43,916 nt of DNA from Bacteroidales bacterium. GTDB lineage: Bacteria > Bacteroidota > Bacteroidia > Bacteroidales > GWA2-32-17. The position numbers and the translations under genes are program-made. Shown piece after piece: positions 1 to 8,305 of the stretch. The DNA lies in assembly GCA_026417155.1 (NCBI GenBank), contig JAOADU010000067.1, forward strand, positions 1-43,916, read 5' to 3'. The notes under the pieces were generated by a model that made no database searches, was not told where the DNA came from, and saw only the letters and a program-made list of their open reading frames with translations. Position 1 is the first letter of the stretch; each line of letters starts with the position of its first letter.

Positions 1-1704
1 AATTGTGGTTCATCGAGCACTATTAATATTACTGTTTTACAAAGTCCAAATGCTACAGCTCAATCAAATGCACCTATTTGCGAAGGTCAATCGCTCCAAT
101 TAAATGCTAATAGTGTTTCGGGTGCATCTTATTCATGGTCAGGACCTAATGGTTATAGTAGTTCACAGCAAAACCCTGTGATAAACAATACTTCTATAAA
201 TAATGCCGGAATGTATACAGTAACTATTACTGATAATAATCAATGTACAGCTGTTTCAAGTATTAATGTAGTAATTAATCCAGCACCCAATGTAAGTTTA
301 ACTTCAAATAATCCTGTTTGTTCGGGTTCTACATTAAATATCAATGCAACACAAGGGTATAGTTCTTATTCGTGGTCGGGACCCAATGGATTTCAATCGT
401 CGCAATCATCAATCAGTATTCCCAATGTGAGTGTTCAGCAATCGGGAACATATACTGTAACAGTTACTAGCTCTAATGGTTGTACAAAAGTAGAATCTGT
501 AGTGATAAATGTATTAAATTTCAATGCTGGATTATTAACCATAAATAGTGTTTCACCATCGTGTTCATATTCAAACAATGGTTCTATTCAAATATTTGTA
601 ACAGGTGGGAATCCACCATATACCTATCATTGGTCGCATAATCCATCGTTAAATTCAAATATAGCCAATAATTTATCAGGAGGTTATTATGCTGTTACAA
701 TAACCGATGCTAACAATTGTAACATAGATACATTAGTTAATTTACAGGCACCTCAGGCTATTCAGGCTACTTCCACAATAAACAATCCTACATGTTTTGG
801 TGCGAATAACGGTTCTATTAGCTTGAATATATCAGGTGGTACGCCTACATATAATGTACTTTGGAGCAACAATATGTCGGGTACTCAAATACAAAATATT
901 GGTCCTGGGATTTATTCTGCAACAATTACCGATAATAATCAATGCACTTACACTTTAAATAATATTCAAGTTATTGAACCTGCAGAATTAATATTGTCAT
1001 TGCAAGCAACACACAATCAATGTCCGGGCGACAATAATGCTTCTGCATCTGTGAATGTTACGGGAGGAATTCCACCATACACGTATCAATGGAATACTGG
1101 ACAAACATCTTCTACAATAAACAATATCAACGGAGGGTACCACGTAGTTACCATTACCGATGCCAACTTATGTCAAAAGGTTGATAGTATTTTAGTATTG
1201 TCGCCTTTAAACATTGTTAACAATTTTACAATTGATAAAGATACGATTAATGGAGTTGCTTCAATAAACAATAATGTAACAGGAGGAACACCTCCATATC
1301 AATATGCCTGGTCGAATGGGCAAAATACAGAAGATTTAATAAATGTAGAAGCCGGTACTTATTATCTAACAATAACGGATGCTGCGAATTGTACGTTCAT
1401 AGACACTTTTGACATAAAGTTACCTATTATAATACCTTCGTTATTTACGCCCAATGGTGATGGAGTAAATGATAAATTTTCCATAAAAAACATACATATC
1501 ATTCCAAAAGTAAAAATTGAAATTTATAACCGTTGGGGACACAGGTTGTTTACATTCAACGGAACGGGTTTACAATATGCCGATTTAAGCAATCAGTGGG
1601 ATGCAAAACATAATGGAAAAGAATTACCTATGGGTTCGTATGTATATATAGTTGTTGTAAATGATACAGATGTATATAATGGAGTGGTTTCTATATTACG
1701 GTAA
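1..1704 (+). CDS. T9SS type B sorted adhesin with Ig-like and SprB-like repeats (3' part, 5' end outside window)
   Basis: The reading frame is open from base 1, so only the last 567 residues are present. The N-terminal part has Ig/PKD-like repeats (WSGPNG near the centre of each unit, ending SGTYTVTVT..NGC). It then passes into SprB-like units of about 75 residues (NNGSI..TGG.PPY.Y.WS...GG.Y.VTITDANNC). The last ~90 residues, from FTPNGDGVNDKF to the end (RWG.., GSYVYIVVV), form the gliding-motility-associated C-terminal domain that marks cargo of type IX secretion, type B. The protein should be exported across the outer membrane and anchored or released there as an adhesin-type surface protein. 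The ligand cannot be told from sequence. There is no obvious hairpin terminator after the stop. Confidence 0.9.
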   Translation, partial: NCGSSSTINITVLQSPNATAQSNAPICEGQSLQLNANSVSGASYSWSGPNGYSSSQQNPVINNTSINNAGMYTVTITDNNQCTAVSSINVVINPAPNVSLTSNNPVCSGSTLNINATQGYSSYSWSGPNGFQSSQSSISIPNVSVQQSGTYTVTVTSSNGCTKVESVVINVLNFNAGLLTINSVSPSCSYSNNGSIQIFVTGGNPPYTYHWSHNPSLNSNIANNLSGGYYAVTITDANNCNIDTLVNLQAPQAIQATSTINNPTCFGANNGSISLNISGGTPTYNVLWSNNMSGTQIQNIGPGIYSATITDNNQCTYTLNNIQVIEPAELILSLQATHNQCPGDNNASASVNVTGGIPPYTYQWNTGQTSSTINNINGGYHVVTITDANLCQKVDSILVLSPLNIVNNFTIDKDTINGVASINNNVTGGTPPYQYAWSNGQNTEDLINVEAGTYYLTITDAANCTFIDTFDIKLPIIIPSLFTPNGDGVNDKFSIKNIHIIPKVKIEIYNRWGHRLFTFNGTGLQYADLSNQWDAKHNGKELPMGSYVYIVVVNDTDVYNGVVSILR

Positions 1705-1730
1705 TTTTTTTAAAAAAAGTATGAAAATAT

Positions 1731-1761
1731 TTGATTATTAAATAAAAAATTACTTTCTTTG
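1731..1761 (+). promoter_or_regulatory. Bacteroidota-type promoter for rpmB cluster
   Basis: A TTG element at 1731-1733 lies 20 bases before TTTCTTTG at 1754-1761, a one-mismatch version of the TAnnTTTG -7 box. It lies 31 bases before the rpmB start codon. Confidence 0.55.
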
Positions 1762-1792
1762 CAGTCCAAAAATTGTAATTACATTTAGTGGT

Positions 1793-2035
1793 ATGTCAAG
1801 GGTTTGTCAAATTACTGGAAAAAAAGCGATGGTTGGGCACAATGTATCCCATGCAAACAATCGCACAAAACGCAGATTTTATCCTAATCTGCAAAACAAA
1901 AAGTTCTTTTTACCCGAAGAGAATCGTTGGATAGAATTAAAAGTTTCAGCACAAGGATTACGCGTAATTTCCAAAAAAGGTTTAAAGAAAGCTTTAGAAG
2001 AAGCAAAAGAAAAAGGTTATATCAAAAATTACTAA
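1793..2035 (+). CDS. rpmB: 50S ribosomal protein bL28
   Basis: This 80-residue protein begins [20 protein letters not shown] and continues with [12 protein letters not shown], the typical bL28 N-terminal signature. Its length is normal for the family. It is a structural protein of the large ribosomal subunit near the exit site. It is the first gene of a tight cluster with rpmG (13-base gap) and a DUF4295 gene, an order characteristic of Bacteroidota. No Shine-Dalgarno sequence precedes the start, as expected in this phylum. Confidence 0.97.
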   Translation: MSRVCQITGKKAMVGHNVSHANNRTKRRFYPNLQNKKFFLPEENRWIELKVSAQGLRVISKKGLKKALEEAKEKGYIKNY

Positions 2036-2048
2036 TATAATGTAGTAT

Positions 2049-2237
2049 ATGGCAAAGGCAAAAAAAGGAAATAGGGTACAAGTAATTTTAGAATGTACAG
2101 AGCAAAAAGATTCGGGAGTACCTGGAATATCACGATATATTACCACAAAGAATAAAAAAAATACACCCGAACGTCTTGAATTAAAAAAATATAATCCATA
2201 TCTGAAAAGAGTTACATTACATAAAGAAATTAAATAA
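2049..2237 (+). CDS. rpmG: 50S ribosomal protein bL33
   Basis: This 62-residue protein ([19 protein letters not shown], then [20 protein letters not shown] and [14 protein letters not shown]) matches bL33 end to end. Only one cysteine (C16) is present, so this is the zinc-free form of L33 and not the CxxC...CxxC form. It lies between rpmB and the DUF4295 gene and is surely co-transcribed with them. Confidence 0.96.
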   Translation: MAKAKKGNRVQVILECTEQKDSGVPGISRYITTKNKKNTPERLELKKYNPYLKRVTLHKEIK

Positions 2238-2245
2238 GTAGAATT

Positions 2246-2404
2246 ATGGCAAAGAAAGCTGTAGCATCATTCAAATCTGGTGGCCAAAATAAAAATTTTG
2301 TTAAAGTAATTCGAATGGTAAAATCTGAAAAAACTGGCGCCTATGAGTTTAAAGAAGAAATGGTAGGAACAGATTACGTGAAAGAATATTTATCGAAAAA
2401 ATAA
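2246..2404 (+). CDS. DUF4295 protein, Bacteroidota-specific ribosomal protein (bL38-type)
   Basis: A 52-residue ORF (MAKKAVASFKSGGQNKNFVK..., ending YVKEYLSKK) starts 8 bases after rpmG. The MAKKAVASF start, the high Lys content and the position right after rpmG identify it as DUF4295, a small protein confined to Bacteroidota. From memory, cryo-EM of the Flavobacterium johnsoniae ribosome found this protein in the 50S subunit and named it bL38. The family and position are seen here; the ribosomal role is prior knowledge. It ends just before a strong terminator, so rpmB-rpmG-DUF4295 forms one transcription unit. Confidence 0.88.
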   Translation: MAKKAVASFKSGGQNKNFVKVIRMVKSEKTGAYEFKEEMVGTDYVKEYLSKK

Positions 2405-2426
2405 TTGAAATTTTTTTTATGATGCG

Positions 2427-2468
2427 AAGAGCTTTCTTTCTTTAAATGAAAGAAAGCTCTTTGTTTTT
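2427..2468 (+). terminator. Rho-independent terminator after the rpmB-rpmG-DUF4295 unit
   Basis: Bases 2427-2440 and 2448-2461 form a perfect 14-bp stem (AGAGCTTTCTTTC arm) with a 7-base loop, followed by TTGTTTTT. ftsY starts only about 15 bases downstream, so some read-through into ftsY is likely. Confidence 0.85.
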
Positions 2469-2482
2469 AAAATTATACAAAT

Positions 2483-3427
2483 ATGGGATTTTGGGGTCTA
2501 TTTTCAAAAGAAAAAAAAGAAAGCCTCGATAAAGGTTTAGAGAAAACAAAAGAAGGCTTTTTTAAACGTATTACCCGACTCATTGTCGGAAAAACTACTG
2601 TAGATGATGAAACGCTCGATGAACTAGAGGAAATTTTAATCAGTGCCGATGTAGGAGTAGAAACGACAATAACAATAATAAAAAATATTCAGCAACGGGC
2701 TGCAAAAGAAAAATTCTTAAATACAGACGAATTGAATCAAGCCATTAAAGAAGAAATTGCAGCACTAATGAAAGATGCTGAAGGATTGAAAGACTTTTCG
2801 TTTTGCGAACAACACAAACCCTATGTTATTATGGTTGTTGGTGTTAACGGTGTAGGAAAAACAACAACTATTGCCAAATTGGCTTATCACTTTAAATCGT
2901 TGGGTAAAAAAGTATATTTAGGAGCTGCCGATACATTTCGTGCAGCAGCTGTAGAACAATTGACAATTTGGGCAGAACGAGTAGGAGTGCCTATTATCAA
3001 ACAACAAATGGGGGCAGATCCGGCTTCTGTAGCTTATGATACACTAAATTCGGCTGTAAAAAATGAGGCTGATGTGGTTATTATCGATACAGCAGGACGA
3101 TTGCATAACAAAATCAATTTAATGAATGAGCTTTCGAAGATTAAACGTGTGATGCAAAAAGTAATACCTAATGCACCACACGAAGTTCTACTAATTCTCG
3201 ATGCTACAACAGGTCAAAATGCTTTCGAGCAAGCGAAGCAATTTACAATGGCTACCGATGTAAATGCAATATGTGTTACAAAGCTCGATGGAACTGCTAA
3301 GGGTGGAGTGGTTATAGGTATTTCGCATCAATTTAATGTTCCTGTAAAATACATAGGTATTGGCGAAAAAATGACCGATTTACAATTATTCGATAAGTAT
3401 GCATTTGTAGAATCGTTGTTTACTTAA
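2483..3427 (+). CDS. ftsY: Signal recognition particle receptor FtsY
   Basis: This 314-residue SRP GTPase docks SRP-ribosome complexes at the inner membrane. The N-terminal four-helix N domain spans about residues 15-105. The G domain follows, with the P-loop GVNGVGKT (120-127), the insertion-box sequence DTFRAAAVEQL, DTAGR (202-206) and TKLDGTAKGG (about 266-275). The long acidic A domain of E. coli FtsY is missing; membrane contact is presumably made by the short Lys-rich N-terminal stretch (MGFWGLFSKEKKE). It lies 4 bases before rimO, so the two are coupled. Confidence 0.96.
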   Translation: MGFWGLFSKEKKESLDKGLEKTKEGFFKRITRLIVGKTTVDDETLDELEEILISADVGVETTITIIKNIQQRAAKEKFLNTDELNQAIKEEIAALMKDAEGLKDFSFCEQHKPYVIMVVGVNGVGKTTTIAKLAYHFKSLGKKVYLGAADTFRAAAVEQLTIWAERVGVPIIKQQMGADPASVAYDTLNSAVKNEADVVIIDTAGRLHNKINLMNELSKIKRVMQKVIPNAPHEVLLILDATTGQNAFEQAKQFTMATDVNAICVTKLDGTAKGGVVIGISHQFNVPVKYIGIGEKMTDLQLFDKYAFVESLFT

Positions 3428-3431
3428 TTGC

Positions 3432-4724
3432 ATGAAGAAAAGGGTAGGTTTTATTACACTGGGTTGCTCAAAAAATGTTGTCGATACAGAAAAAATTGCA
3501 GCACACATCAATCAAAATGCATATGTTATTCTTTTTTTAGATAAGCCTGAACCTGTAAATGTTTTAATAATAAACACCTGTGGCTTTATTTTAGATGCAA
3601 AAAAAGAATCGATCGAAACCATATTGCATGCAATTGAATTAAAAAAAAATAAACAAATTAACAAAATATATGTAACCGGTTGCTTATCAACACGATATTT
3701 AGACGAATTAAAAAGTGAAATACCCGAAGTAGATTCGTGGTTTACAGTACATAATTTTCAAACCATTGCAGATTATTTAAACCAATCATCGTCGGTAAGT
3801 GATAAACATTTTCGTTACTTAAGTACACCTACACATTACGCATATTTAAAAATTGCAGAGGGATGCAACAGAAAATGCTCATTCTGTGCAATTCCTATAA
3901 TTCGAGGTCGTTACCATTCTGAGCCCATAGAACATTTAATTGCAGAAGCAAAAGAATTAGCATCAAAAGGTGTAAAAGAGTTAATATTGGTTGCACAAGA
4001 TTTAACATATTACGGAATTGATATTCAGAAAAGACCCTTATTAGTTAATTTATTGCGGCAAATATCCCATATTGATGGTATTGAATGGATAAGACTTCAA
4101 TACACTTATCCACAAAATTTTACAAATGAATTAATAGAAGAAATTCGCACCAATCCTAAGATTTGTAAATACATAGATATTCCTATACAACATATAAGCG
4201 AACGCATGCTTAAGTTGATGCGAAGGAATCATTCTCAAAAAACGTTGAAAAGTTTATTATATAAATTGAGAGAGCGTATTCCTCAGATACATTTACGTAC
4301 TACTGTCATTATTGGTCATCCTGGCGAAACTAAAAAAGATTTTAACGAGTTGCTCGATTTTATAAAGGAATTTGAATTTGAAAAATTAGGAGCATTTGCA
4401 TATTCACACGAAGAAAACACATATGCGGCAACCCACTTCAAAGACAATATTACTAATAAAGTTAAACAAGAACGGCTGAACTTACTTATGGAAATTCAGC
4501 AAGAAATAAGTTATAAAAAAAATAAAAATTTAATTGGAACTTTTCAGCGTGTAATTATTGATCGAAAAGAGAATGATTTTTTTATAGGACGGACTCAATT
4601 TGATTCGCCCGATGTAGATAATGAAACTCTTATTTATACTACTCAATCGTTACAACACGGACACTTTTATGATGTAAAAATAACAGATGCTTTTGAATTT
4701 GATTTAATTGCGCAAATGAAATAA
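3432..4724 (+). CDS. rimO: Ribosomal protein uS12 methylthiotransferase RimO
   Basis: This radical-SAM enzyme of 430 residues attaches a methylthio group to the conserved Asp of ribosomal protein S12. The N-terminal UPF0004 domain carries the three auxiliary [4Fe-4S] cysteines C12 (LGCSKN), C50 (NTCGF) and C84 (TGCLS). The radical-SAM motif is C145-x3-C149-x2-C152 (GCNRKCSFC), followed by AIPIIRGRYHSEP, which favours RimO over the tRNA enzyme MiaB. A TRAM RNA-binding domain occupies about 365-430. It starts 4 bases after ftsY. Confidence 0.95.
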   Translation: MKKRVGFITLGCSKNVVDTEKIAAHINQNAYVILFLDKPEPVNVLIINTCGFILDAKKESIETILHAIELKKNKQINKIYVTGCLSTRYLDELKSEIPEVDSWFTVHNFQTIADYLNQSSSVSDKHFRYLSTPTHYAYLKIAEGCNRKCSFCAIPIIRGRYHSEPIEHLIAEAKELASKGVKELILVAQDLTYYGIDIQKRPLLVNLLRQISHIDGIEWIRLQYTYPQNFTNELIEEIRTNPKICKYIDIPIQHISERMLKLMRRNHSQKTLKSLLYKLRERIPQIHLRTTVIIGHPGETKKDFNELLDFIKEFEFEKLGAFAYSHEENTYAATHFKDNITNKVKQERLNLLMEIQQEISYKKNKNLIGTFQRVIIDRKENDFFIGRTQFDSPDVDNETLIYTTQSLQHGHFYDVKITDAFEFDLIAQMK

Positions 4725-4754
4725 TTTATAGTTACAAATAATACGTTAAGTATG

Positions 4755-5300
4755 TTATTTTTTGACTTGAATAATTTGCATTCCTTTAAGTACTCCTTCT
4801 TTGTTTTCAGGGATTAAATGATGATGACGTTTGGGCAAAGATTTTTCTAATCCTTTTATTACATTTTCGACCGAAACAATCGGTTTTACTTTGATGTATC
4901 CACCCAGTACAATCATATTAAAAATTTTTGTATTACCCATATTAGCAGCTTCTTCTGTGGCTTCAATACTATAAATATTAATATCTGTTCGTGTGGGATG
5001 ACGGGTAATACCGTTTGGATCGTATATTAAGGTACCGCCGGGTTTTACAGTGTTTTCGAATTTATCGAGCGAAGGTTGATTTAGAATAATAGCTGTATCG
5101 TATTCATTAACAATGGGCGAACTGATTCGTTCGGTGCTTAAAATAACTGTAACGTTAGCTGTGCCACCTCGCATTTCAGGACCGTACGAAGGCATCCAAC
5201 TTACTTCCATTTGCTGCATTATACCCGAATATGCCAAGATTTTTCCCATGGATAATACGCCTTGTCCGCCAAAACCTGCTATAATAATTTCTTCTGTCAT
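4755..5300 (-). CDS. 2-oxoacid:ferredoxin oxidoreductase, gamma subunit (Kor/Vor type)
   Basis: This 181-residue protein has the gamma-subunit signature GFGGQGVLSMGK near the N-terminus and then SYGPEMRGGTANVTV. It is the last gene of a four-gene operon in the order delta-alpha-beta-gamma and starts 20 bases after the beta gene. The gamma subunit completes the thiamine-diphosphate enzyme that oxidatively decarboxylates 2-oxoacids to acyl-CoA with ferredoxin as electron acceptor. Sequence alone does not separate a 2-oxoglutarate (Kor) from a branched-chain (Vor) substrate. It converges with rimO across a 30-base gap. Confidence 0.9.
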   Translation of the reverse strand: MTEEIIIAGFGGQGVLSMGKILAYSGIMQQMEVSWMPSYGPEMRGGTANVTVILSTERISSPIVNEYDTAIILNQPSLDKFENTVKPGGTLIYDPNGITRHPTRTDINIYSIEATEEAANMGNTKIFNMIVLGGYIKVKPIVSVENVIKGLEKSLPKRHHHLIPENKEGVLKGMQIIQVKK

Positions 5301-5320
5301 ATGGTTAATGTTTTTTACTA

Positions 5321-6103
5321 TTAAACTTTTTCAGATTGTGGAACTTTTATATCTCCTAATGGATAATATGGAAACATATTTTCTTCCATCCATTTATTGG
5401 CTTGTACAGCATTCATTTTCCAGCCCGAATTGCAATTCGATACAAATTCTACAAAACACAAGCCTTTATTATGTTTGGAATATTCAAAAGCATTTCTTAC
5501 TGCTTTTTTTGCTTTTCTAACAGCATTTGGGGTATGAACAGCCTGACGGGTAACATAATATGTACCTTGCAATTGTGCTACCAATTCGGTAATTTTTAAT
5601 GGATTACCCATTATTTTAGTGTCTCTTCCAAAAGGACAGGTAGAAGCTTTCATGCCAGGTAAGGTTGTAGGTGCCATTTGACCACCTGTCATTCCATATA
5701 TTCCGTTGTTAACAAAGAAAATGATAAAATTCTCGCCTCTGTTACACGCATGAATTGTTTCGGCAGTTCCAATAGCTGCTAAATCTCCATCGCCTTGATA
5801 TGTAAAGACAAATCTGTCGGGTAAAAGACGTTTAATAGCGGTTGCAAGGGCAGTAGCACGACCATGAGCTGCTTGTTGCATGTCTATATCCATAAATTCA
5901 TATGCAAGTACCGAACAACCAACGGGTGCTATTCCTATAGTTTTATCTTGAATATTCATTTCTTCTACTACTTCCATGATTAAGCGATGAATTGTTCCAT
6001 GCCCACAACCAGGACAATATGATAAGGGTTTGTCGGTTAGCAATGGAGTACGACGATATACTATATTCTCGGGTTTAATGATATCTTTTATTTCCATAGC
6101 CAT
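5321..6103 (-). CDS. 2-oxoacid:ferredoxin oxidoreductase, beta (ThDP-binding) subunit
   Basis: This 260-residue protein contains the TPP-enzyme motifs YCPGCGHGTIHRL near residue 28 and GDGDLAAIGTAETIHACNR...NNGIYGMTGGQMAPT, which bind Mg-thiamine diphosphate. The length fits Kor/Vor-type beta subunits. It lies 3 bases downstream of the alpha gene. The enzyme is cytoplasmic and typical of anaerobic or microaerobic Bacteroidota, where it links amino-acid or TCA-cycle carbon to reduced ferredoxin. Confidence 0.93.
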   Translation of the reverse strand: MAMEIKDIIKPENIVYRRTPLLTDKPLSYCPGCGHGTIHRLIMEVVEEMNIQDKTIGIAPVGCSVLAYEFMDIDMQQAAHGRATALATAIKRLLPDRFVFTYQGDGDLAAIGTAETIHACNRGENFIIFFVNNGIYGMTGGQMAPTTLPGMKASTCPFGRDTKIMGNPLKITELVAQLQGTYYVTRQAVHTPNAVRKAKKAVRNAFEYSKHNKGLCFVEFVSNCNSGWKMNAVQANKWMEENMFPYYPLGDIKVPQSEKV

Positions 6104-6106
6104 ATC

Positions 6107-7186
6107 TTATTTTATTAACAAATTTTTAACTGCTTCTAATACTTCGGTTGGTGTGTGAATTACACCTCCAGTACGTCCGAAATGATATACTGGAATACGG
6201 CAATTTACCGAAAGTTTAACATCTTCGACCATTTGACCTGCACTCATCTCAACTGCTAGCATGCCTTTTACTTGATTAGCCAATTCGTTTAGGCGTTTGC
6301 TGGGGAATGGGAATACAGTAATAGCGCGGAGTAAGCCTAATTTTATGCCTTCGGCTCTTGCTAAATCTATAGTTTTTTGACAAATTCGTGCGCTCGAACC
6401 ATAAGCAACTATTAAATATTCTGCATCGGCAGTTTGAATTTCTTCGTAACGCACATCTTCTTCTTCCATTCGTTTATATTTATCCATTAATTTGAGCACA
6501 TGGCGTTCTTGCTTATATTGATCAAGATCGAGTGATGTAATGATATTGCGTTGGCGATGAGGTTTTTTGCCTGTTGTAGCCCATGGACATTGTTTTTCTA
6601 CTTCTTCGATGGTGCGACGGGGTATCGGGTCAAATAGCTCAACTTTTTCCATCATTTGCCCTATTACACCATCACTTAATATCATAACAGGATTACGATA
6701 TTTGAAAGCCATTTCTTTTGCAATGAGGACAAAATCGCACATTTCTTGTACAGAAGATGGAGCTAATACATACATTCTATAATCGCCATGCCCACCACCT
6801 TTGGTTGCTTGAAAATAGTCGCTTTGTGCGGGTTGTATATCACCAAGTCCAGGACCACCACGAGCCACATTCAAGACTATTAAAGGCAATTCGGCGCCTG
6901 CCATGTATGATATACCTTCCATTTTTAAACTAATTCCAGGACTCGATGATGAAGTGGCAGGTAAAAAGCCCGCTCCGGCAGCACCATAACACATATTTAT
7001 CGATGCTACTTCGCTTTCGGCTTGTAATACTACCATTCCAGTAGTTTCATAAGGCTTTGCTGCCATTAAATATTCAATAACCTCCGATTGAGGAGTAATT
7101 GGATATCCAAAATAAGCATCTACACCAGCACGAATACAGGCTTCGGCAAATGCTTCGTTTCCTTTCATTAAACGTAATTCTCCCAT
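6107..7186 (-). CDS. vorB: 2-oxoacid:ferredoxin oxidoreductase, alpha subunit (VorB-like)
   Basis: This 359-residue alpha subunit has the pyrimidine-binding domain signature GYPITPQSEVIEYL near residue 25, the transketolase-like ATSSSSPGISLKMEGI segment, and a C-terminal domain (about 250-359) of the transketolase C type. The start MGELRLMKGNEAFAEACIRAG resembles proteins generally named VorB (3-methyl-2-oxobutanoate:ferredoxin oxidoreductase). The 2-oxoglutarate enzyme KorA is the main alternative. It is not fused to an N-terminal gamma domain, which the separate gamma gene explains. Confidence 0.88.
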   Translation of the reverse strand: MGELRLMKGNEAFAEACIRAGVDAYFGYPITPQSEVIEYLMAAKPYETTGMVVLQAESEVASINMCYGAAGAGFLPATSSSSPGISLKMEGISYMAGAELPLIVLNVARGGPGLGDIQPAQSDYFQATKGGGHGDYRMYVLAPSSVQEMCDFVLIAKEMAFKYRNPVMILSDGVIGQMMEKVELFDPIPRRTIEEVEKQCPWATTGKKPHRQRNIITSLDLDQYKQERHVLKLMDKYKRMEEEDVRYEEIQTADAEYLIVAYGSSARICQKTIDLARAEGIKLGLLRAITVFPFPSKRLNELANQVKGMLAVEMSAGQMVEDVKLSVNCRIPVYHFGRTGGVIHTPTEVLEAVKNLLIK

Positions 7187-7196
7187 ATGATGCTTT

Positions 7197-7430
7197 TTAT
7201 ACAGTTTCGGCTTTAACTCTATAAACGGTTATTACGCCATCGGGGCAAACAATAGCACAATTTGTGCATCCTGTACATTCTTCGGGAACATGCATATATG
7301 CATAGTGATAACCCTTTCCGTTTACTTCTTTGGCAAGTTGAATGACATCTTGAGGACATGCGGGGACACACACACCACAGCCTTTGCATTTTTCGACGTC
7401 AACCACAATAGCACCTCTAACTTTAGCCAT
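7197..7430 (-). CDS. 2-oxoacid:ferredoxin oxidoreductase, delta subunit (2x[4Fe-4S] ferredoxin)
   Basis: This 77-residue protein carries two full cluster motifs, CKGCGVCVPACP and CTGCTNCAIVCP, each CxxCxxCxxxCP. It is therefore a bacterial 2[4Fe-4S] ferredoxin and serves as the electron-transfer subunit of the complex. It is the first gene of the operon, preceded by a good minus-strand promoter and 10 bases before the alpha gene. Confidence 0.93.
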   Translation of the reverse strand: MAKVRGAIVVDVEKCKGCGVCVPACPQDVIQLAKEVNGKGYHYAYMHVPEECTGCTNCAIVCPDGVITVYRVKAETV

Positions 7431-7466
7431 AAAATATTGTTTTTAATTAGTGATTTTTAAGAAAGC

Positions 7467-7496
7467 CAAAAGTAGTTTTTCTGTAAAAAAAAACAA
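7467..7496 (-). promoter_or_regulatory. Promoter of the oxidoreductase operon
   Basis: On the minus strand a TTG element (7494-7496) is followed after 19 bases by TACTTTTG (7467-7474), a perfect TAnnTTTG box. It lies about 37 bases before the delta-subunit start codon. Confidence 0.75.
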
Positions 7497-7593
7497 ATGC
7501 TTTTTAGCAGGAAAATAATTTTTTTAGTTGTTTAAAAAATTATTTATGAGAGAGAACAAAAACGTCATACAAGTATAATTATTGATTTTTAAG

Positions 7594-7929
7594 TCAATAC
7601 ATTAGATGCATTTTTTCTTTATTTCTCCATTCGGCATCGTATTTATTATCAGAGAAGTAAATGATTAAATCAGCATCATATTTCGATTCTACAAAAAATA
7701 TTTTCTTTTTTGCGTCATACTTATTATCAGCAAAATACCATAGCCCTTTGTTATCTGTGGCGTCATATTTGGAAGATACTTTATACACAATTAAGTCAGC
7801 GTCGTATTTATTTTCAGTAACGTACACCTTAATATCAGCATCGTATTTTGAATTGCAGCTATAAACGATTTGACCTGTTACATAATTTGTAAATAGCCAA
7901 AAGAAAAAAACAGAAAATAACAATTTCAT
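7594..7929 (-). CDS. Secreted six-repeat protein, DUF6150 / septoil-knot family, KYDA version
   Basis: This 111-residue protein has a signal peptide (MKLLFSVFFFWLFTNYVTG, predicted cut before Q20) and a mature part of six repeats, each built on KYDA followed by a beta-strand pattern such as D(L/I)(I/K)VY. The KYDA Lys positions are 28, 41, 54, 70, 83 and 96: spacing 13-13-16-13-13, with the extra three residues in a GLWYF-containing loop. I recall this repeat pattern from the Bacteroidota family DUF6150 (Pfam 'Septknot'), whose small members were predicted and then shown to form a 7_1 knot. That assignment is from memory. It lies 2 bases downstream of its paralogue and aligns with it without gaps. 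No function is known to me. Confidence 0.72.
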   Translation of the reverse strand: MKLLFSVFFFWLFTNYVTGQIVYSCNSKYDADIKVYVTENKYDADLIVYKVSSKYDATDNKGLWYFADNKYDAKKKIFFVESKYDADLIIYFSDNKYDAEWRNKEKMHLMY

Positions 7930-7931
7930 AT

Positions 7932-8273
7932 TTAGTACATTAAATGTTGTTTATCTTTTTTTTGCCAACCGGCATCGCTTTTGTAATCGGAAAAGTAAAT
8001 GATTAAATCGGCGTCGCTTTTGTAATCAACAAAATAAATCTTTTTTTTAGCATCGCTTTTATACTGTGCAAAGTACCACAAGCCATTATTTCCTACAGCA
8101 TCACTTTTGTATTTACATTTATATACCACAAGATCGGCATCGCTTTTATATTTTGAGACATAAACTTTTACATCAGCATCGCTTTTGTATTGACAGGTAT
8201 AAACAACTTGACCAAAAAAGCTTATGGATACTACCATAAAAATTGTGCATAAAATAATTGTTTTACTTTTCAT
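7932..8273 (-). CDS. Secreted six-repeat protein, DUF6150 / septoil-knot family, YKSDA version
   Basis: This 113-residue protein has a signal peptide ending near FFG (cut before Q22) and six exact copies of YKSDA, with Tyr at 29, 42, 55, 71, 84 and 97 (spacing 13-13-16-13-13). Each copy is followed by a short beta-strand (DVKVYV, DLVVYK, KKKIYF, DLIIYF). The central insertion holds GLWYF, and the C-terminus HLMY is shared with the neighbour. The five residues are encoded with varying synonymous codons, so the repeats are conserved by selection on protein and not by recent duplication. It is the first gene of a two-gene operon. Family assignment is as for its neighbour; no enzymatic motif is visible. 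Confidence 0.75.
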   Translation of the reverse strand: MKSKTIILCTIFMVVSISFFGQVVYTCQYKSDADVKVYVSKYKSDADLVVYKCKYKSDAVGNNGLWYFAQYKSDAKKKIYFVDYKSDADLIIYFSDYKSDAGWQKKDKQHLMY

Positions 8274-8305
8274 ATAGCATTAATTTTTTTAAATGATTAC
8301 ATATA

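Noticed and set aside
4725-4760. Terminator between rimO and the oxidoreductase operon
   Set aside because: Only a weak, imperfect AT-rich inverted repeat is present, without a good U-tract.
5113-5520. Plus-strand ORF of 135 codons
   Set aside because: It lies antisense to the gamma and beta oxidoreductase genes, which have clear family motifs; its own product resembles nothing.
7620-8200. CRISPR-like or tandem DNA repeats
   Set aside because: The regular repeats (GGCATCGCTTTTGTA and variants) are codons for the protein motif YKSDA/KYDA, with synonymous variation and no spacers; they are coding.
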